Origin: Salvelinus alpinus
Lineage: Eukaryota > Chordata > Actinopteri > Salmoniformes > Salmonidae
Length of the DNA: 64,000 nt
Assembly (NCBI RefSeq): GCF_045679555.1
Contig: NC_092096.1
Coordinates: 31,391,624-31,455,623, forward strand
Direction: 5' to 3'
Below, one piece after another: positions 59,600-64,000 of the stretch (position 1 is the first letter of the stretch; the number at the start of each line of letters is the position of its first letter). A program made the translations under genes and the position numbers. The notes under the pieces were generated by a model. That model did no database searches, was not told where the DNA came from, and worked only from the letters and a program-made list of their open reading frames with translations.

Positions 59600-60561
59600 A
59601 GTTCCCTTTGCCTTGATGACGGCTTTGCGCACTCTTGGCATTCTCTCAACCAGCTTCACCTGGAATGCTTTTCCAACAGTCTTGAAGGGGTTCCTACATA
59701 TGCTGAGCACTTGTTTGCTGATTTTCCTTCACTCTGCGGTCCAACTCATCCCAAACCATCTCAATTGGGTTGAGGTCGGGTGATTGCGGAGGCCAAGTCA
59801 TCTGATACAGCACTCCATCCCTCCTTTGTCAAATAGCCCTTACACAGCCTGACTTGCCTAGTTAAATAAATGTTAAATAAAATAAAATACATTTACACAT
59901 TCTGGAGGTGTGTTGGGTCATTGTCCTGTTGAAAAACAAATGATAGCCCCACTAAGCGCAAACCAAATTGGATGGCGTATCACTGTATAATGCTGGTTAA
60001 GCGTGCCTTGAATTTGAAATAAATCTCTGACAGTGTCACCAGCAAGCACCCCCACACCATCACACCTCCTCCTCCATGCTTAATTGTGGGAACCACACAT
60101 GCAGAGATCATCTGTTCACCTACTCTGCGTCTCACAAAGACACAGCGGTTGGAACCAAAAATCTCAAATTTTGAATTATCAGACCAAAGTAAAGATTTCC
60201 ACCGGTCTAATGTCCATTGCTCGTGTTTCTTGGCACAAGAAAGTCTCTTATTTGTATCCTTTAGTAGTGGTTTCTTTGCAGCAATTCAACTATGGCCTGA
60301 TTCACGCAGTCTCCTCTGAGCAGTTGATGTTGAGATGTGTCTGTTACTTGAACTCTGTGAAGCATTTATTTGGGCTGCAATATCTGAGGCTGGTTACTCT
60401 AATGAACGTATCCTCTACAGCAGAGGTAACTCTGGGTCTTCCTTTCCTTTGGCGGTCCTCATGAGAGCTAGTTTCATGATAGCGCTAGATGTTTTTTTCG
60501 ACTGCACTTGAAGAAACTTTCAAAGTTCTTGACCTTTTCCGGATTAACTGACCTTCATGTC
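59600..60561 (-). pseudogene. Tc1 transposase remnant
   Basis: The minus strand shows LVERMPRVRKAVIKAKGT near the C-terminus (59600-59660), TTTGGGATGAGTTGGACCGC, and the [18 protein letters not shown] block near 60200. Frameshifts are frequent, and the original start region is replaced by foreign sequence near 62630. Confidence 0.8.
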
Positions 60562-60565
60562 TTAA

Positions 60566-62578
60566 AACCTCTTTGGGCTGCAGGAGCAGTATTGAGTAGC
60601 CTGGATAAAAGGTGCCCATTTCAAACGGCCTCGTACTCAATTCTTGCTCGTACAATATGCATAGTATTATTACTATTGGATAGAAAACACTCTCTAGTTT
60701 CTAAAACCGTTTGAATTATATCTGTGAGTAAAACAGAACTCATTTTGCAGCAAACTTCCTGACAGGAAGTGGAAAATCTGAAATCGATGCTCTGTTCTAG
60801 GGCCTGCCTATAAATGTGCTTGATATGTATTAGTATACATGCACTTCATACGCCTTCCACTAGATGTCAACAGGCAGTGAGAGAAGAAATGGAGTGTATA
60901 ACATGATCTGAGGTCGAATAAAAGCTCTTGGCATGACGTGACCCCAATTTCCTGTTTTCTGGAACGCGCGAGAAGGGACCTGGTATTGCCTTCTGTAAAG
61001 CTGTCGTTATAGACGACTAATATCTCCGGCTTGGATTTTATTTGATAAATGTGACAATATCATCGTAAAGTATGTTTTTTCAATATAGTTTTATTAGATT
61101 ATTGAAATTTTTTCGGGAAGTTAGGCGTGTTGCTTTGTCTGCGTTTGTTCACGAAGGAGAGCTTCGCGCCACTTTGCTAGCTTTCCGTGCTAATTGACTG
61201 GAGAAGAGGACATTCTAAAACCAAACAACGATTGTTCCCGACAAAGGACCCCTTGTACAACATTCTGATGGAAGATCATCAAAAGTAGGACCCATTTTAT
61301 GATGCTATTTCATATATCTGTCGAACATGTGTACTAGTAGTTTGCGCCCAGATTTTGGGCACTCTCTCGCTATAACTAAGCTGGATGTCGTAATGAAGTT
61401 ATTTTTAGAATTCTAACACGGCGATTGCATTAAGAACTAGTGTATCTATCATTTCCTATACAACATGTATTTTTTAGTAACGTTTATGAATAGTTATTTG
61501 GTCAGAATAGTTGTGTCATAAAAATATCCGGAAATTCTGGGAAAAAGATGCTACGTTAGCACAATGTATAACCACTGATTTCAGCTCTAAATATGCACAT
61601 TTTCGAACAAAACATAAGTGTATGTATAACCTGATGTTATAGGACTGTCATCTGATGAAGCTTATCAAGGTTAGTCAAAAATTATATATCTTTTGCTGGT
61701 TTGTTACGATCGCTAACTTTCGCTGCTGGTAAATGGCTTGTGTTTCTGGCTATTGTGGTAAGCTAATATAATGCTATATTGTGTTTTCGCTGTAAAACAC
61801 TTAAGAAATCGGAAATATTGGCTGGATTCACAAGATGCTTGTCTTTCATTTGCTGTACAACATTTACATTTACATTTAAGTCATTTAGCAGACGCTCTTA
61901 TCCAGAGCGACTTACAAATTGGTGCATTCACCTTATGATATCCAGTGGAACAACCACTTTACAATAGTGCATCTAACTCTTTTAAGGGGGGGGGGGGGTT
62001 AGAAGGATTACTTTATCCTATCCTTTATTTATTTATTTATTTATTTATCCTATATGTATTTTTCAGAAATGTTTTATGATGAGTATTTAGGTATTTCACG
62101 TTGGTATCTGTAATTAGTCTGGCTGCTTCGGTGCTATTTGTGACGGTAGCTGTGATGGTAGCTGCAATGTAAAACTGATTTATACCTCAAATATGCACAT
62201 TTTTCGAACAAAACATAGATTTATTGTATAACATGTTATAAGACTGTCATCTGATGAAGTTGTTTCTTGGTTAGTTTGGTTGGTTCTTGGTTAGTTAGGT
62301 TGGTTTTGTGCATGCTACCTGTGCTGTGAAAAATGTCTGTCCTTTTTGTATTTGGTGGTGAGCTAACATAAATATACGTGGTGTTTTCGCTGTAAAACAT
62401 TTTAAAAATCGGACATGTTGGCTGGATTCACAAGATGTTTATCTTTCATTTGCTGTATTGGACTTGTTAATGTGTGAAAGTTAAATATTTCTAAAAAATA
62501 TCTTTTGAATTTCGCGCCCTGCACTTGAAGTGGCTGTTGTCATATTGTGCCCGGCTTCGGGCTTGCAGCCCAAAGAAG
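60566..62578. mobile_element. TTAA-flanked DNA transposon, 2013 bp, non-autonomous
   Basis: Flanked by TTAA at 60562-60565 and 62579-62582. Ends are inverted: CCTCTTTGGGCTGCAGG on the left, TGCAGCCCAAAGAAG on the right. TTAA targets point to piggyBac- or Kolobok-like transposases. No transposase frame is seen. An internal segment is duplicated (about 61570-61860 and 62160-62460), and another repeat is nested at 61866-61990. Confidence 0.82.
61866..62055 (-). repeat. Nested fish repeat with CATTTAGCAGACGCTCTTAT motif
   Basis: TTTAGCAGACGCTCTTATCC and AGAGCGACTTACAAATTGG are the complement of the GTAAGTCGCTCTGGATAAGA tail, followed by CCAGTGGAACAACCACTTTA, a poly(G) run and (TTTA)n. It lies between the two copies of the internal duplication. 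Confidence 0.65.
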
Positions 62579-62796
62579 TTAAAGTAATGATGGACTGTCA
62601 TTTCTCTTTGCTTATTTGAGCTGTTCTTGCGATCAGTAAACAATGGACCTGATCGGACAGCTCAGAGCTTCTGCTCTTTTCTGTCCATAAAAAACAAATG
62701 GATTGGTGGAAGAGGCAGGGCAGGCCAGGAGCAAGGAAGGAGGGTGTGGTCAAGCAAGGCATCCCCATAGGGATATCTTCTGTATATCACACCTAC

Positions 62797-62984
62797 GGCA
62801 GGTAGCCTAGTGGTTAGCGCGTTGGGCCAGTAACCGAAAGTTTGCTGGATCGAATCCCCGAGCTGACAAGGTAAAAACCTGTCTTCTGCCCCTGAACAAG
62901 GCAGTTAACCCACTGTTCCCTGGTAGGCCGACATTGTAAATAAGAATTTGTTCCTAACTAACTTGCCTAGTTTAATAAAGGTTG
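62797..62984 (+). mobile_element. tRNA-derived SINE (HpaI-like) inside Tc1
   Basis: GGTAGCCTAGTGGTTAGCGC (A-box), TTTGCTGGATCGAATCC (B-box), GAACAAGGCAGTTAACCC and CTTGCCTAGTTTAATAAAGG. Interrupts the Tc1 leader between ACACCTAC and AACACAGCTGATTGG. Confidence 0.87.
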
Positions 62985-63044
62985 CATACAACACAGCTGA
63001 TTGGCTCAAACACATTAAGAAGGAAAGAAATTCCACAAATTAAC

Positions 63045-63392
63045 TGCCACTTTTCAACCTCATTCATTATCTCCAGCTTCAAATCAGTATGTGAAAATGG
63101 TGCATTTCTTCATTTTGTATAAAAAAAATAACCTTAAAGTTCTACCGGATGACATCAAAAGTTAAAAAATTGTGATTTTTCAAACACTATGTGATTCGCA
63201 GTAACATGGGGAGCAAGAAAATACCCTCCCTCTGGCTAGAAACTCATTGCCAGTTTGAAAATCACAGTTTTTCTTACATTTAGAACTTTTCTTCTAATCT
63301 TTTTCACCACAGAAACACACCATTTTCACATGTAGGCCCCGGTTTGATCCTGGAGATAATGAATACGTTGAAAATTGGCGGAGTTGCCATTT
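63045..63392. mobile_element. Foldback MITE, about 350 bp
   Basis: Left arm 63047-63102 (CCACTTTTCAACCTCATTCA, TTATCTCCAG, GTGAAAATGGTG) and right arm 63319-63380 (CACCATTTTCACATG, CTGGAGATAATGAA, CGTTGAAAATTGGC) are inverted copies. TTAAC is found at both outer edges (63040-63044 and 63391-63395). Confidence 0.8.
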
Positions 63393-63399
63393 AACAATG

Positions 63400-64000
63400 C
63401 TGTTTATACAGCTTGTTGACATTCATTCAAGGACACCTTGACTTGCATTACACACCCTTCACTGCAGAAACATTCTCTCATGAAATCATGGTTATAGAAA
63501 AATATTTCTGTAAATGCGACCTGCTACAAGTAGGGAAAATGGTATGGACAAAACAGAAATGTGACCATATCTCTGACAGTAACCCTGAATGATGAATGTG
63601 TGAAATATTTTGTCATCTTTTTGGCTAACCACAATGGAACATTCTAATCTTTAAAGGCATCTAATCTTTAAGGCAGAACAGGTTTAAGCAAAGTATAGTG
63701 CCATAGTTCTCAGGAAGGTGTACCTATGGCGATAGGAGGGACAGGAGGCGGACTGCTGATACTGCACTCTGCCTTTGTATGACCTTAAAACTACATGGGT
63801 AAAGCAAATGTGTCTCATGGTGTGTCATGATCGTGATGGCCTGAACTCGGAACGCGATAGAATACCAAGGCAAACCGTAGTAACTGCAGTCAAAACATGG
63901 TGGAACAAAGCCAGAGTGCAGTAACTTTACTTACTGCTGTTTTCCTTCGTTTTTACTTGGATTTTGTAGTTACTGCAAATTTGACACTCAATTTTCTCTA
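63400..64000. other. No gene seen
   Basis: No exon or repeat recognised up to the window end. Confidence 0.35.

Larger units (their letters stand above)
59424..63044 (-). mobile_element. Tc1 transposon, CAGTACCAGTC family, broken by later insertions
   Basis: Left TIR CAGTACCAGTCAAAACTTTG after TA (59422-59423). The minus-strand transposase region runs to 60561, is cut by the TTAA element (60566-62578), resumes to about 62795, is cut by a SINE, and ends at the leader ATTCCACAAATTAAC (63044). The right TIR is missing. A 53-bp SINE-tail insert interrupts it at about 59849-59900. Confidence 0.88.

Overview
The window is nuclear DNA of a salmonid fish (salmon, trout or charr group). Three things point there: (1) four Tc1 insertions with the TIR and inner direct repeats of the salmonid family from which Sleeping Beauty was rebuilt, plus other Tc1 lineages; (2) many tRNA-derived SINEs of salmonid type; (3) two vertebrate protein-coding loci with fish-like sequence and GT-AG introns. 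No bacterial, plasmid or CRISPR signature is present.

Host genes. Both recognised genes are on the minus strand. At 27751-28317 lies the first coding exon of pawr (Par-4, a pro-apoptotic leucine-zipper protein). It ends at a clean splice donor and no later coding exon was recognised to its left, so roughly 1-27744 may be intron or flank. At 44940-58047 lies a complete 15-exon frrs1-like gene (putative ferric-chelate reductase 1: signal peptide, Reeler, DOMON, cytochrome b561). The exon phases all fit and give 574 residues with the four haem histidines kept.

Repeats by region. 1-8800: truncated Tc1; an 1851-bp hAT-like element with its own nested insertions; a LINE scrap; a SINE; a second hAT-like element (4930-6118); a second Tc1 inside a LINE-tail repeat. 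8800-21080: mostly unique, with one LINE ORF2 fragment, a 22-26 bp minisatellite, an unclassified repeat carrying GGTAACGGAATTAC-like motifs, and a SINE. 21080-27165: two more Tc1 lineages, one interrupted by a LINE, and a palindromic copy of the unclassified repeat. 29160-30300: a composite foldback upstream of pawr. 34569-34737: a long TG tract. 35715-37883: a hAT-like element split by a Tc1. 39594-41572: a foldback split by a 5'-truncated L1 with a 12-bp target duplication. 42340-44800: L1 fragments split by a Tc1. Intron 2 of frrs1 (49700-57520): a Tc1 deletion derivative, a Tc1 remnant, an antisense gypsy-type Gag ORF with a SCAN-like region, a nearly complete Tc1 and a tRNA-Leu-like SINE. 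58200-63400: three foldback elements, a Tc1 broken by a 2.0-kb TTAA-flanked element and by a SINE.

I found no novel multi-gene system. The most useful observations are the datable nested insertions, the duplicated splice acceptor and 26-bp exon in frrs1, the Gag ORF, and the large palindrome with CCAAT and CACGTG motifs. All family names rest on recognition by eye; no database search was run.
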